Shown here piece by piece: positions 38,609-46,732 of a stretch of DNA of 51,172 bases. A program made the translations under genes and the position numbers. Every line of letters starts with the position of its first letter. Within the stretch, counting starts at the first letter, position 1. Under the pieces are notes generated by a model. It saw nothing but the letters and a program-made list of their open reading frames with translations, ran no database searches and was not told the DNA's origin. The DNA is from Streptomyces mayonensis (GTDB taxonomy: Bacteria > Actinomycetota > Actinomycetes > Streptomycetales > Streptomycetaceae). The stretch lies in the NCBI RefSeq assembly GCF_018982965.1, contig NZ_JACBYP010000054.1:1-51172 (forward strand), given 5' to 3'.

Positions 38609-39973
38609 TTGAAGACCACACCCACACGAATACCCCCGCGAGGGGACGGCGGCTGGCCGCTCACCCCCCGGCGCCGGCCGCGGGCCGTGCTGTGGGGCGC
38701 GGCCGGTGCGGTGACCGCCGGGTTCCTCGTCGCGCTGGAATTCGCCGCGCGCCACTACGGCGTGCGGGGGCCGCTCACCAACCAGGCGCGCGAGGTCGTG
38801 TTCGCTCCCGATTCGGGACCGCTGCTCTACGCCGGCCTCGCGTTGACGATGGTCGTGCTCACCTGGCGGCAGCGCCTCGTCGCGGCCGGTGCCGCGGTCG
38901 GCCTGGACGTCGTGCTCTGGCTGGTGCGCTGGGCGGTGGGCGCCGAGATGAACTTCGGCAACGGCGCGCTGTGGGTGGTGCTGGGCTGTGCGGTCGTCGC
39001 CGTCACCCGCCGGACCGGTGGCGAGCGGACGCTGCTGCTGAAGGGGGTCGGACTGGGGCTGCTGCTGGTCGCCGGCCACAAGACGGGCGACACCTGGCTG
39101 CTCATCACGTCCGAGACCCGCGGAGTGGTGCTCGACCCGTACGTGGCGACCGCCGACCACGCGCTGGGCGACCCCTCGTGGCTGGTCGGCCGGTTCGTGC
39201 ACGCCACCGAGCCGGTCGGCGGCCACCTGCTCCACCTCGTCTACGGCCAGCTTCCGCTGGCGGCGGCCCTGGTCGGGCTGTACCAGCTGCGGCACGTGGC
39301 GGCCGATCGCCGTTTCCCGAGCCACCACCTGGTGCGCACCTTCCTCGTCATCGGCCTGCTCGGCCCCGCCGTCTACCTGGTCTTCCCGGTCGTCGGGCCC
39401 GTCTACGCCTACGGCGCCGACGGCGGAGCGTGGGCGGTGGCCCAGCTCTGGCCGGACGTCCTGCCGCGGCTCGGCATCCCGCACTCGGTGCCGTTCGACG
39501 AGGTCACGCCGCGCAACTGCATGCCCAGCCTGCACACGGCGTGGGCCACCACGCTCTTCGTCCACTCCCGCAGGGGCTCGCGGGCGGTGCGGTTCGCGGG
39601 GGCGTTCTGGCTGGTCGCCACCCTCACCGCGACGCTCGGCTTCGGCTACCACTACGGCGCCGACCTGATCGCGGGCGTGGTCTTCGCGCTGACCGTCGAG
39701 GCCGCGATGCGCGCGTCCGTGCGGGGCTGGGACCGGTCGGGCGCCGTGCTGGTCGCCCACGGCACCACGGTGTTCGCCGCGCTCCTGGCCGCGTACCGCC
39801 TGCTGCCGGTGGAGATGGCCGAACACCCGTGGGCGGCCGGACCGCTGCTCGTCCTGGCGACGGGCTCCGTGGTCCTCGGCCACGTACGGACCACCAGGGC
39901 CTGGGAACGGGAGGACGCACCGGCAGTGCCGGAACCCCCGAAGCCCGCACAGCCCCGCCCCGAACTCGTGTGA
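38609..39973 (+). CDS. PAP2-superfamily membrane phosphatase/phosphotransferase (Aur1/Ipt1-like)
   Basis: A polytopic membrane protein of about 454 residues with some ten hydrophobic segments. The C-terminal half has the PAP2 active-site motifs: RNCMPSLHTAWATTLFVHSRR (middle motif, with the catalytic His) and FGYHYGADLIAGVVFALT (third motif). This arrangement is typical of the PAP2_3/inositolphosphotransferase subgroup and suggests a role in moving phospho-head-groups of envelope lipids. The start is uncertain: TTG at 38609 gives a charged N-terminus, but there is no clear Shine-Dalgarno. It follows the ECF sigma gene by 67 bases and could be its target. Confidence 0.8.
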   Translation: MKTTPTRIPPRGDGGWPLTPRRRPRAVLWGAAGAVTAGFLVALEFAARHYGVRGPLTNQAREVVFAPDSGPLLYAGLALTMVVLTWRQRLVAAGAAVGLDVVLWLVRWAVGAEMNFGNGALWVVLGCAVVAVTRRTGGERTLLLKGVGLGLLLVAGHKTGDTWLLITSETRGVVLDPYVATADHALGDPSWLVGRFVHATEPVGGHLLHLVYGQLPLAAALVGLYQLRHVAADRRFPSHHLVRTFLVIGLLGPAVYLVFPVVGPVYAYGADGGAWAVAQLWPDVLPRLGIPHSVPFDEVTPRNCMPSLHTAWATTLFVHSRRGSRAVRFAGAFWLVATLTATLGFGYHYGADLIAGVVFALTVEAAMRASVRGWDRSGAVLVAHGTTVFAALLAAYRLLPVEMAEHPWAAGPLLVLATGSVVLGHVRTTRAWEREDAPAVPEPPKPAQPRPELV

Positions 39974-39987
39974 GTCCCCGCGCGGGC

Positions 39988-40031
39988 GCCCCGGCGGACC
40001 GGCCGCCGGCCGGACCGGCGTGTGCCGGGGC
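39988..40031. terminator. Terminator between PAP2 and SDR genes
   Basis: Outer arms GCCCCGGC and GCCGGGGC enclose a second stem made of GGCCG/CGGCC repeats, in the gap of two convergent genes. Confidence 0.6.
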
Positions 40032-40052
40032 GGGGCGGGGTGACAGGCGGGG

Positions 40053-40973
40053 CTACGCGAAGTAGTGGCCCTGCTCGAGGTCCTCGAGGAGCCCGGGCTG
40101 GACCGGTTCCCACCCCAGCAACTCACGGGTCAGCGCGCTGGACGCGGCCCGGTTGGCCGCCACGGACCCGGCCAGCCAGCCGAAGTGGGCCCCCGCGTCC
40201 GAGGCCGGGACCGACACCACCGGCAGGCCGAGCCGGCGCCCGATCACCTCGGCGATGTCCCGTACGGGCACTCCCTCCTCGGCCACCGCGTGCAGTGTCG
40301 AGCCCGCGGGCGCCCGCTCCAGCGCGAGGCGGAACAGGTGCGCCGAGTCGAGGCGGTGCGCGGCGGACCAGCGGTTGGTGCCGTCCCCGACGTACCCGGA
40401 GACGCCCTTCTCCCGGGCGATCCCGATCAGTCCCGGGACGAACCCGTTGTCCCCCTCGCCGTGGTTGGTCGGAGCCAGCCGCACCGCGGACGAGCGCACC
40501 CCGCGGGCGGCCAGGGAGAGGGCCAGTTCGGTGGTGGCGGCCCGGACGTGCTGGGCGTCGCCCCGGGCGGCAGCGGCCAGGTCCGGGTCGTGGCCGTCGC
40601 GTTCGGTCGCCACGTGTCCCGGTGTCGCGGGCGTCCCGGACGCGACGGTGAACGGCCGGTCGGAGCCCACAAGTGCCTCGCCGATCGCCTCGACCGCGCG
40701 CCGGTCGGCCTCGCCGGCCCCCTTGAAGTCGCCCGAGAAGGCGATGTCGTGCTTGAAGGCCAGGTGGACGACGCCGTCCGAGTCGGCGGCGGCGCCCCGC
40801 AGGACGTCCAGGTCGTCCAGGGTGCCGCGGACCACTTCGGCCCCGGCTGCCGTGAGCGCGTCGGCCGAGGTGTCCGAACGGGCGAGCCCCACGACCCGGT
40901 GACCCGCCCCGACGAGCTCGGGAACGACGGCCGAGCCGATCCAGCCTGAGGCGCCGGTGACGAAAACACGCAT
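40053..40973 (-). CDS. NAD-dependent epimerase/dehydratase-type extended SDR
   Basis: A 306-residue Rossmann-fold protein. The cofactor motif is FVTGASGWIGSAVVPELVGAG (about 4-24), followed by DDLDVLRGAAADSDGVVHLAF, and NRWSAAHRLDSAHLFRLALE in the substrate domain. The YxxxK motif of classical SDRs is not obvious, as in many atypical NmrA/epimerase relatives. It probably reduces or epimerises a small carbonyl compound. The ATG at 40973 has GGAGGA upstream. It is divergent from the GPP34 gene across a dense array of half-sites. Confidence 0.85.
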   Translation of the reverse strand: MRVFVTGASGWIGSAVVPELVGAGHRVVGLARSDTSADALTAAGAEVVRGTLDDLDVLRGAAADSDGVVHLAFKHDIAFSGDFKGAGEADRRAVEAIGEALVGSDRPFTVASGTPATPGHVATERDGHDPDLAAAARGDAQHVRAATTELALSLAARGVRSSAVRLAPTNHGEGDNGFVPGLIGIAREKGVSGYVGDGTNRWSAAHRLDSAHLFRLALERAPAGSTLHAVAEEGVPVRDIAEVIGRRLGLPVVSVPASDAGAHFGWLAGSVAANRAASSALTRELLGWEPVQPGLLEDLEQGHYFA

Positions 40974-41044
40974 GAGATTCCTCCAGGTACGTCGTACGTC
41001 CCGCATTGCGACCGCCCCTGCCCGCGAAGCCGGACAGGGCACCA

Positions 41045-41147
41045 CTGTCGATGTCAGTCGCTGTCATCGACAGTAACATGCGATGACAGTCGCTGCCATC
41101 GTTCGCGTCCGAGTGAGTGGGGGAGCACAGCGCATGACAGATGTCAT
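41045..41147. promoter_or_regulatory. Array of TGTCAT/ATGACA operator half-sites
   Basis: Between the divergent SDR and GPP34 genes are interlocking perfect 9-bp inverted repeats with 11-base spacers: CTGTCGATG (41045-41053) with CATCGACAG (41065-41073), and CTGTCATCG (41061-41069) with CGATGACAG (41081-41089). Further half-sites are CTGCCATCG (41093-41101) and the short palindrome ATGACA-GA-TGTCAT (41134-41147). This looks like a multi-site repressor binding region. No regulator gene is adjacent. Confidence 0.65.
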
Positions 41148-41233
41148 GGGGACCGATGGCAGATCGCACTGCTGCGGCCGCCGTGCTCACGACAGCCTGG
41201 AAGGAGTCGTCCCGTCCGAACCCGAGGAGAACG

Positions 41234-41887
41234 ATGCACCTGACGCTGCCCCAGAAGCTGTACCTGCTCTGCTACACCGTGGACCAGGAGAAGTTCAGGG
41301 CCGTGGACCTCCAGGGCCGTGGCCAGTTGCTGCGCGCCGGCGCGCTGGCCGAGCTGGCTCTCGCCGGGCTGCTCGGCACGGACGGCGGAAAGGTGGCGCG
41401 GCGCACCGGTGAACCGCCGGCCGACACCTTCGCCGCCGAGGTGTGGAGCGACCTGCCCACCGAGCGGCCGAAGCGGTGGCTCCGGTTCGTGCACAACAAG
41501 GCGCACACGGCGGAGGGCGCCGTCCGCGCCCAGCTGGTGGCGGCGGGCGCCGTCGCACCGCCCGAGAAGCGGCGCCTGTCCCCGCTCGCCTCCCACCACG
41601 TCACCGTGGCGGACCCCGGACAGGTGCTCGGACTCCAGGCGACGGCGCGCGAGGCGGTACTGTCCGGACACGCCCCGGCCGCGGTCCCGTCCCAGGCGTC
41701 GACGATGGCCGTGCTCGCCGCCGAGTGCGAGGTGAGCACCGTGTTCACGGGCAAGGAGCGCCGGGAGCACAAGCAGTCGCTGAAGGCACTCGCCGCCCAC
41801 TTCGACACGCAGGTCCCCGGCCTGCGCCGGGCCCTGCGGGACTCGTTCCTCTCCAGCCGGGGCGTCGGGGGCGGCTGGGGTTCATGA
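41234..41887 (+). CDS. GPP34/GOLPH3-domain protein
   Basis: A 217-residue protein of the GPP34 family: MHLTLPQKLYLLCYT, RGQLLRAGALAELALAGLLG, LPTERPKRWLRFVHNKAH and the tail STMAVLAAECEVSTVF...LKALAAHFD. Eukaryotic GOLPH3 binds phosphatidylinositol-4-phosphate; in Streptomyces the family is expanded and its role is unknown, perhaps membrane association. GAGGAG just before the ATG at 41234 decides the start; an ATG at 41141 lies in the operator region. Convergent with the FMN reductase gene. Confidence 0.85.
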   Translation: MHLTLPQKLYLLCYTVDQEKFRAVDLQGRGQLLRAGALAELALAGLLGTDGGKVARRTGEPPADTFAAEVWSDLPTERPKRWLRFVHNKAHTAEGAVRAQLVAAGAVAPPEKRRLSPLASHHVTVADPGQVLGLQATAREAVLSGHAPAAVPSQASTMAVLAAECEVSTVFTGKERREHKQSLKALAAHFDTQVPGLRRALRDSFLSSRGVGGGWGS

Positions 41888-41953
41888 GCGCTCCCCGACC
41901 GTACGGATCCACGCAGGCGTCGGCGCCCCCGATGACGACTGGCCGACCGGCGC

Positions 41954-42511
41954 TCACGCCGTCGACGCGAGTGCGGCCGTGCGCCCGCCCAGCGCCGACG
42001 AGAACTGGTCCGTGACCCGGGCCAGCGCCTCGGCGGCGCCCGGCGCGACGACCGTCGCGCCGCTGTCGTCGACGGTGACGTCCCGGTCCAGCGTGAACCA
42101 GCCGGGGACGACGTGCAGCGCCCCCATGGAGCTGAGTACCGGGCGCAACGCGTAGTCGACGGCCAGGACATGGGCCGTACTGCCGCCCGTGGCCAGCGGG
42201 AGCACCGTCTTGCCGGTCAGCGCGTACTGCGGCAACAGGTCGAGCAGCGACTTGAGGAGCCCGGAGTACGCGGCCTTGTACACCGGGGTGCCGATCACCA
42301 CCCCGTCCGCCCGCTCGAACAGGGCGGTGGCACCGGTGATCGCCGGGTGCCGGAAGTCGGCGCCCAGCAGTGCCTCGGCCGGCAGGGTGCGTACGTCCAG
42401 CGGAGTGACGTCGTGGCCCTGGAGCCGCAGCCGGTCGTCCAGGTGGCGCAGCAGGCGCGCGGTGCGTGAGGTGGGGGAGGGGCTTCCGGAAACGGACAGG
42501 ATGGCGGCCAT
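41954..42511 (-). CDS. NAD(P)H-dependent FMN reductase, SsuE/EmoB-like
   Basis: A 185-residue flavodoxin-fold reductase. ILSVSGSPSPTSRTARLL (about 4-21) binds the FMN phosphate, and GVVIGTPVYKAAYSGLLKSLLDLLP is the family signature. It supplies reduced FMN to two-component monooxygenases. It is the last gene in the direction of the importer/monooxygenase operon, 79 bases after the hydrolase gene, so its natural clients are the two flavin monooxygenases encoded at 43363-45758. I choose the ATG at 42511 (AAAGGG upstream) over a GTG three codons earlier. Confidence 0.85.
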   Translation of the reverse strand: MAAILSVSGSPSPTSRTARLLRHLDDRLRLQGHDVTPLDVRTLPAEALLGADFRHPAITGATALFERADGVVIGTPVYKAAYSGLLKSLLDLLPQYALTGKTVLPLATGGSTAHVLAVDYALRPVLSSMGALHVVPGWFTLDRDVTVDDSGATVVAPGAAEALARVTDQFSSALGGRTAALASTA

Positions 42512-42590
42512 GGGGGGCACCCTTTCGAGGTCGGGATTCAGAGGGGGCGGCCGGACCCGTGACGCCGGCCTGTGACGGTGGGCGCGGAAC

Positions 42591-43370
42591 TCACCAGGCG
42601 CTCGTCTCCACCGCGACCACCGGCACCAGTTGACCCCGCAGGGCCTCCAGGAACGTCACGATCTCGGCGGCCACCGAGCGGTGCTGCACGTCGTTGAGGA
42701 CGTCGTGGTGGGCGTCCCGGACCACCGACAGGCGGGCCCGGGGCAGGGACTCGGCCGTGCGGAGCAGGGCGGCCCGGTCCGCGAGCGGGTCCGTGCCGCC
42801 GGTCAGGAACAGCACGGGAAGGGCGAGTTCGGCGTCGTAGGCGGCATCGAGCAGGGCATCCGGCAGAGCCTCGCCCAGTGAACCCCGCCGCACCCGCGCG
42901 TCGTTGCTCAGCGTGCCCCGGTGCGTGGGGCAGGAAGTGCGTACGTCGAGTTCCTCGTCCCAGGAGCCGACGCCGGGGGCCGTTCGGCCCGGCACCCCGG
43001 CGAGGACGAGGGCGTCGGGCCGCCGGCCCCCGGGCAGCCGCCCCGTGCGTCCCAGGTGCGCGGCGAGTGCGACGGCACCCGCGTCCGCCCCCAGCAGGAC
43101 CACGGGTTCCGTCACCCCGTCGGTGTCCGCGGTGCCTTCGACCGCCTCCGCCAGACGGGCACCGAACCGGGTGAGTGCCGCCCCCCTGTCGTCGCCGTCC
43201 CGGACGGTGAGGTCGGGTGCGTCGACGACGCGGACGCGGTAGGCGTCGGCCGCGAGGCGGGCCGAGAGGCGGCCGTAGGTCGCCCGGGTCTCGCCGCGGC
43301 CGGGCACCACGACGACCGTGCCGCGGGTGCGCAGGCCGTTCGGGGCGTAGTGGTCGGTGTGGTCACTCAT
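42591..43370 (-). CDS. Alpha/beta hydrolase with Asp in the nucleophile elbow
   Basis: A 259-residue alpha/beta-hydrolase fold protein. TVVVVPGRGETRATYGRLSARLA forms the oxyanion region. The nucleophile elbow reads LLGADAGAVAL: Asp96 replaces the usual Ser of GxSxG. GTDPLADR carries a likely acid and RDAHHDV the catalytic His. An Asp nucleophile occurs in dehalogenases and epoxide hydrolases; alternatively this protein is a non-classical member. Its ATG overlaps the end of the LLM gene by eight bases, so it is in the same operon and probably acts on a product of the monooxygenases. Confidence 0.8.
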   Translation of the reverse strand: MSDHTDHYAPNGLRTRGTVVVVPGRGETRATYGRLSARLAADAYRVRVVDAPDLTVRDGDDRGAALTRFGARLAEAVEGTADTDGVTEPVVLLGADAGAVALAAHLGRTGRLPGGRRPDALVLAGVPGRTAPGVGSWDEELDVRTSCPTHRGTLSNDARVRRGSLGEALPDALLDAAYDAELALPVLFLTGGTDPLADRAALLRTAESLPRARLSVVRDAHHDVLNDVQHRSVAAEIVTFLEALRGQLVPVVAVETSAW

Positions 43371-44406
43371 GTCGGACTCCTGCGGTAGCGGGCTCGTCGC
43401 GGGCCGCCGGGCTCCAGCCGAGGGCCGGTGCGACCTCGGTCGCGATGAGCTCCAGCGCGCGGATCGTGGCGTCGTGGTCGGGGACGGCGGGGTTGAACTG
43501 GGTGATCAGATCGGTGGCCAGGGGAAGGACCTTCTCCCGGCGGAGGGCCGCGACGATCTCCTCGGGGGACCCGAGGAACGCGTGGAAGCGACGCAGCGCC
43601 TCGTCCGCGCCGAGCCCCTTCGGGAACGCCCCGTGCTCCGCCATGCGCAGGGCCGCGCGGTGCACGTCGTCCCCGATGTGCCGCAGCGCCGTGCGGCGGT
43701 CCTTCGCCGGGAAGACCAGCCGGGACAGGCCGACGCGCGGCCTGCGGGGCCGGTCCCAGGCGGCGAGGAAGGCGTCCGCCCAGGGACGCTGCACCTCGTC
43801 GGTGGGCGCGTCGTGGCCGTAGGCGGCCCGGTTGAGCAGCAGGTTCGAGCCGCTGCCCGCCGCGTACGCCGCCCCGCCCCCGCTGAACACACCCTGCCAG
43901 ATCCGGCCGGTGAAGTCGCCGCCGGCGGGCTGGACGCGGAAGCCGGGGGCGCCGACCTCCTCGCCCCGCAGGGCGCGCCGCAGCACGTCCAGGTGTTCGC
44001 TGGTCAGTTCGCGTCTGCGGGCCACGTCCCGGCCGAACGCGGCGTACTCCAGGTCGCTGGACCCACTTCCCACGCCCAGCTCGACGCGCCCGCCGCTGAG
44101 CGCGTCGACGGTCGCGACGTCCTCGGCGAGACGGACCGGGTCCTCCAGCGGGAGCACCGTGACGGCGGTGCCGAGCCGGATGCGGGTGGTGCGCGCGGCG
44201 GCGTGCGCGAGGAAGACCCACGGAGCGGACAGCCCGCCACCGCCGAGCGGCACATGGTGCTGAGCCACCCAGCCCGTGTCAAAACCGAGTTCGTCGGCGA
44301 CGACGAAGAGGTCCTGGGCGTTGCGGTAGGTCCTGGCGAGGTCGGTGCCGCGTCCCTGGACATGGGTGAGGAAGCCCAGTCTGAAGCGGGGTCGCCCACT
44401 GGTCAC
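43363..44406 (-). CDS. LLM-class flavin-dependent oxidoreductase
   Basis: A 347-residue luciferase-like monooxygenase: FRLGFLTHVQGRGTDLARTYRNAQDLFVVADELGFDTGWVAQHH at the N-terminus, TRIRLGTAVTVLPLEDPVRLAEDVATVDALSGGRVELGVGSGS, and a C-terminal segment with LGSPEEIVAALRREKVLP. It needs reduced FMN (or F420) and probably oxidises a small organic substrate. The GTG start overlaps the stop of the NtaA-type gene (GTGA). Two different LLM enzymes in tandem suggest consecutive oxidation steps on the imported compound. Confidence 0.87.
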   Translation of the reverse strand: MTSGRPRFRLGFLTHVQGRGTDLARTYRNAQDLFVVADELGFDTGWVAQHHVPLGGGGLSAPWVFLAHAAARTTRIRLGTAVTVLPLEDPVRLAEDVATVDALSGGRVELGVGSGSSDLEYAAFGRDVARRRELTSEHLDVLRRALRGEEVGAPGFRVQPAGGDFTGRIWQGVFSGGGAAYAAGSGSNLLLNRAAYGHDAPTDEVQRPWADAFLAAWDRPRRPRVGLSRLVFPAKDRRTALRHIGDDVHRAALRMAEHGAFPKGLGADEALRRFHAFLGSPEEIVAALRREKVLPLATDLITQFNPAVPDHDATIRALELIATEVAPALGWSPAARDEPATAGVRHE

Positions 44407-45758
44407 GTCCGGTCCCCCCGGCCGTCCACGGACGTACGCCTGCTGCTGTGCCGGTTCGCCGGGACCGGCAGGCCCAGGTTGCCGCGCAGTGTGTCGGCCT
44501 CGTACTCGGTGCGGAACAGGTCGCGCTTCTGCAGGATCGGCACCACGCCGTCCACGAAGTAGTCGAGTTCCTCCTGGGTGCGGAAGGCGAGGTTGATGCC
44601 GTCGAACGTGCCGGCGCCGAACCACCGCTCCATCGTGTCGGCCACGGTCTCGGGTGACCCGACGAAGGGGGAGCGACGGAACTCGGCGACGGACTGCGCG
44701 ACCTGACGCAGCGTCAGCCCTTCCTTGCGGGCCCGCTCAATGATTCTGGCGGCGCCCGTGCGGCCGCCCTTCTCGGCGAGGTGCGCGACGTCCGGGAACG
44801 GTGCGTCGAGATCGTGCACGCTGAAGTCGTAGGCGCCGAAGGAACGGCCGAGCAGCGCCAGATGACGGTCGAAGTCGTTGTCCTCCTCGAAGATCTCCCG
44901 CTCGCGGCGCCGGGCCGCCTCGTCGGTGGCGGCGACCACGGGACCGCCGTGGATGAAGATCTTGATGTGGTCGGGGTCCCGGCCGTGGGCGGCGGTCCGC
45001 CTCTTGATGTCGGCGTAGTACTCCTGGGCCTGCTCCAGCGACCCGCCCGGCGCGTAGACGCCCTCGGCCACCCGCGCCGCCAGGTCGCGTCCCTCCTCGG
45101 ACACACCTGCCTGGAAGACGACCGGCTGGCCCTGTGCCGAGCGTGAGATGTTCAGCGGTCCGGCGACCCTGAAGTGCTCGCCCTCGTGGTTCAGTTCGTG
45201 CAGCCTGGAGGGATCGAGGAAGACGTTGCGCGCCACGTCCGCCGGGAAGGCGTCGTCCTCGTAGGAGTCCCACAGTCCGCGGGCCACCTCCACGAACTCC
45301 AGGGCACGGCCGTACCGGGTGGCGTAGTCGAGGTGTTCGTCCAGCCCGTAGTTGCGCGACGTGCCGGTGTCGAAGCTGGTCACGACGTTCCAGCCGGCCC
45401 GGCCGCCGCTGATGAGATCGAGCGAGGCGAAGCGCCGCGCGAGGTTGAAGGGCGAGTTGTACGTCGAACTGGCCGTGCCCACCAGGCCGATGTGCCGGGT
45501 GTGCGTGGCGACGGCGGACAGCAGGGTCAGCGGCTCCAGCCGGTTGAGGTAGTGCGCCGGGTAGGTGGCGTTGATGAACTGGCTGTCGACGATGAACAGG
45601 GCGTCGAACAGGGCGTGTTCGGCCGCCTGGGCCTGTTTGATGTAGTAGTTGATGTCGACGCTGGCGTTCTTGGCGACACGGGGGTCCTTCCACAGGCCGT
45701 GCTGGCCGGGGCCGCCGACACCGTAGGGATGCAGGGCGAGATGGATCCTTCGGGACAT
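44403..45758 (-). CDS. NtaA/SnaA/DszA-family FMNH2-dependent monooxygenase
   Basis: A 451-residue member of the class that includes nitrilotriacetate, EDTA, pristinamycin II, dimethylsulfide and dibenzothiophene-sulfone monooxygenases. Signature blocks: AEHALFDALFIVDSQF, LEPLTLLSAVATHTRHIGLVGTASSTYNSPFNLARRFASLDLISGGRAGWNVVTS, NYGLDEHLDYATRYGRALEFVEVARGLWDSY, HFRVAGPLNISRSAQGQPVVFQAGVSEEGRDLAARVAEGVYAP, and FVGSPETVADTMERWF. It uses reduced FMN from a separate reductase. The substrate is presumably the ligand of the ABC importer encoded upstream. The 101-base gap before it carries a tandem repeat. Confidence 0.92.
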   Translation of the reverse strand: MSRRIHLALHPYGVGGPGQHGLWKDPRVAKNASVDINYYIKQAQAAEHALFDALFIVDSQFINATYPAHYLNRLEPLTLLSAVATHTRHIGLVGTASSTYNSPFNLARRFASLDLISGGRAGWNVVTSFDTGTSRNYGLDEHLDYATRYGRALEFVEVARGLWDSYEDDAFPADVARNVFLDPSRLHELNHEGEHFRVAGPLNISRSAQGQPVVFQAGVSEEGRDLAARVAEGVYAPGGSLEQAQEYYADIKRRTAAHGRDPDHIKIFIHGGPVVAATDEAARRREREIFEEDNDFDRHLALLGRSFGAYDFSVHDLDAPFPDVAHLAEKGGRTGAARIIERARKEGLTLRQVAQSVAEFRRSPFVGSPETVADTMERWFGAGTFDGINLAFRTQEELDYFVDGVVPILQKRDLFRTEYEADTLRGNLGLPVPANRHSSRRTSVDGRGDRT

Positions 45759-45774
45759 GGGTCTTCCTGTCTGT

Positions 45775-45812
45775 GGGGAACGGACTGCTCGGTGGGGAAC
45801 GGGCTGCTCGGT
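45775..45812 (-). repeat. 19-bp tandem repeat in the operon gap
   Basis: GGGGAACGGACTGCTCGGT is followed directly by GGGGAACGGGCTGCTCGGT (18 of 19 identical), then by a degenerate third copy. It lies between the second ATPase gene and the NtaA-type monooxygenase gene. Confidence 0.7.
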
Positions 45813-45859
45813 GGAGTGTTCCGCGGGGAAGGGACTGTGACGACCGGGGCGGGCGGGGG

Positions 45860-46732
45860 TCAGGCGGGCAGGAGCGCACGCAGCGCCGCGCGTTCGCCCC
45901 GGTCGGCGGAGGTGCCGCGCAGGGTGGGTGCCGAGCCCACCAGCAACCGTGTGTACGGGTGTTCCGGCCGGCCCACGACGTCGCGGGCGGCACCGACCTC
46001 GACCAGCTCCCCCCGGTACAGCACGGCGATGCGGTCGGCGATCCCCGCCACGGACCCGAGGTCGTGCGAGATGAAGACCAGGGCCACGCCGCTCTCCCGC
46101 AGCTCCTTCAGAATCTCCAGGACCTGCACCCGGTTGGCGGAGTCCAGCGCGCTCACCGGCTCGTCGAGGAGGACCAGCCGGGGCTCGGTGACCAGTGCGC
46201 GGGCCACCGCGATCCGCTGCCGCTGCCCGCCGGAGAGCTCGCCCGGCAACCGGCCGAGGAGGTCCTCCGGCAGCCGCACACGGGGCAGGAACGCCCGTAC
46301 CCGCGCCGCCGCCTCCGGCCGGGTGGCGCCCCGCACGAGCAGCGGCTCGGTCAGCGAGGCCTCGACGGTGAGGTCCGGGTCGAGGCTGCGCAGCGGGTCC
46401 TGGAAGACGTACTGGACCACCCCGCGGCGGCGCAGGTCACGCCACTGGCGGGCGCCGTGGGCGGTGACGTCCTCGCCGTCCACCACCACGGATCCGGCGC
46501 TGGGGCGCACCAGCCCGAGCACCGTACGGGCGAGGGTGGACTTGCCCGAGCCCGTCTCGCCGATCAGGCCCACCGTCTCGCCCGGCGCGACGGTCAGGGA
46601 GACGCCGTGCAGGGCCCTGCGGCGCCTGCGGCGCCTGCCGTAGTGGACCTCCAGCCCGGTGACGTCCAGAACGGGGCGGGCGCCGGCGCCGGTCACGGTG
46701 CCGGTGTCGTCGTCCGGCCGGTCGGCGGTCAC
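45860..46732 (-). CDS. Oligopeptide-type ABC transporter ATPase (OppF/DppF-like)
   Basis: A 290-residue ATPase with Walker A GETGSGKST (about 55-63), Q-loop YVFQDPLRSLDP, signature LSGGQRQR, Walker B LVLLDEPVSALD and switch ISHDLGSV. The C-terminal EHPYTRLLVGSAP is typical of the oligopeptide branch. A run of Arg (YGRRRRRRRALHG) precedes the core. GTG start with AAGGAGGAG, overlapping the stop of the other ATPase gene (GTGA). Works with the neighbouring permeases. Confidence 0.9.
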   Translation of the reverse strand: MTADRPDDDTGTVTGAGARPVLDVTGLEVHYGRRRRRRRALHGVSLTVAPGETVGLIGETGSGKSTLARTVLGLVRPSAGSVVVDGEDVTAHGARQWRDLRRRGVVQYVFQDPLRSLDPDLTVEASLTEPLLVRGATRPEAAARVRAFLPRVRLPEDLLGRLPGELSGGQRQRIAVARALVTEPRLVLLDEPVSALDSANRVQVLEILKELRESGVALVFISHDLGSVAGIADRIAVLYRGELVEVGAARDVVGRPEHPYTRLLVGSAPTLRGTSADRGERAALRALLPA

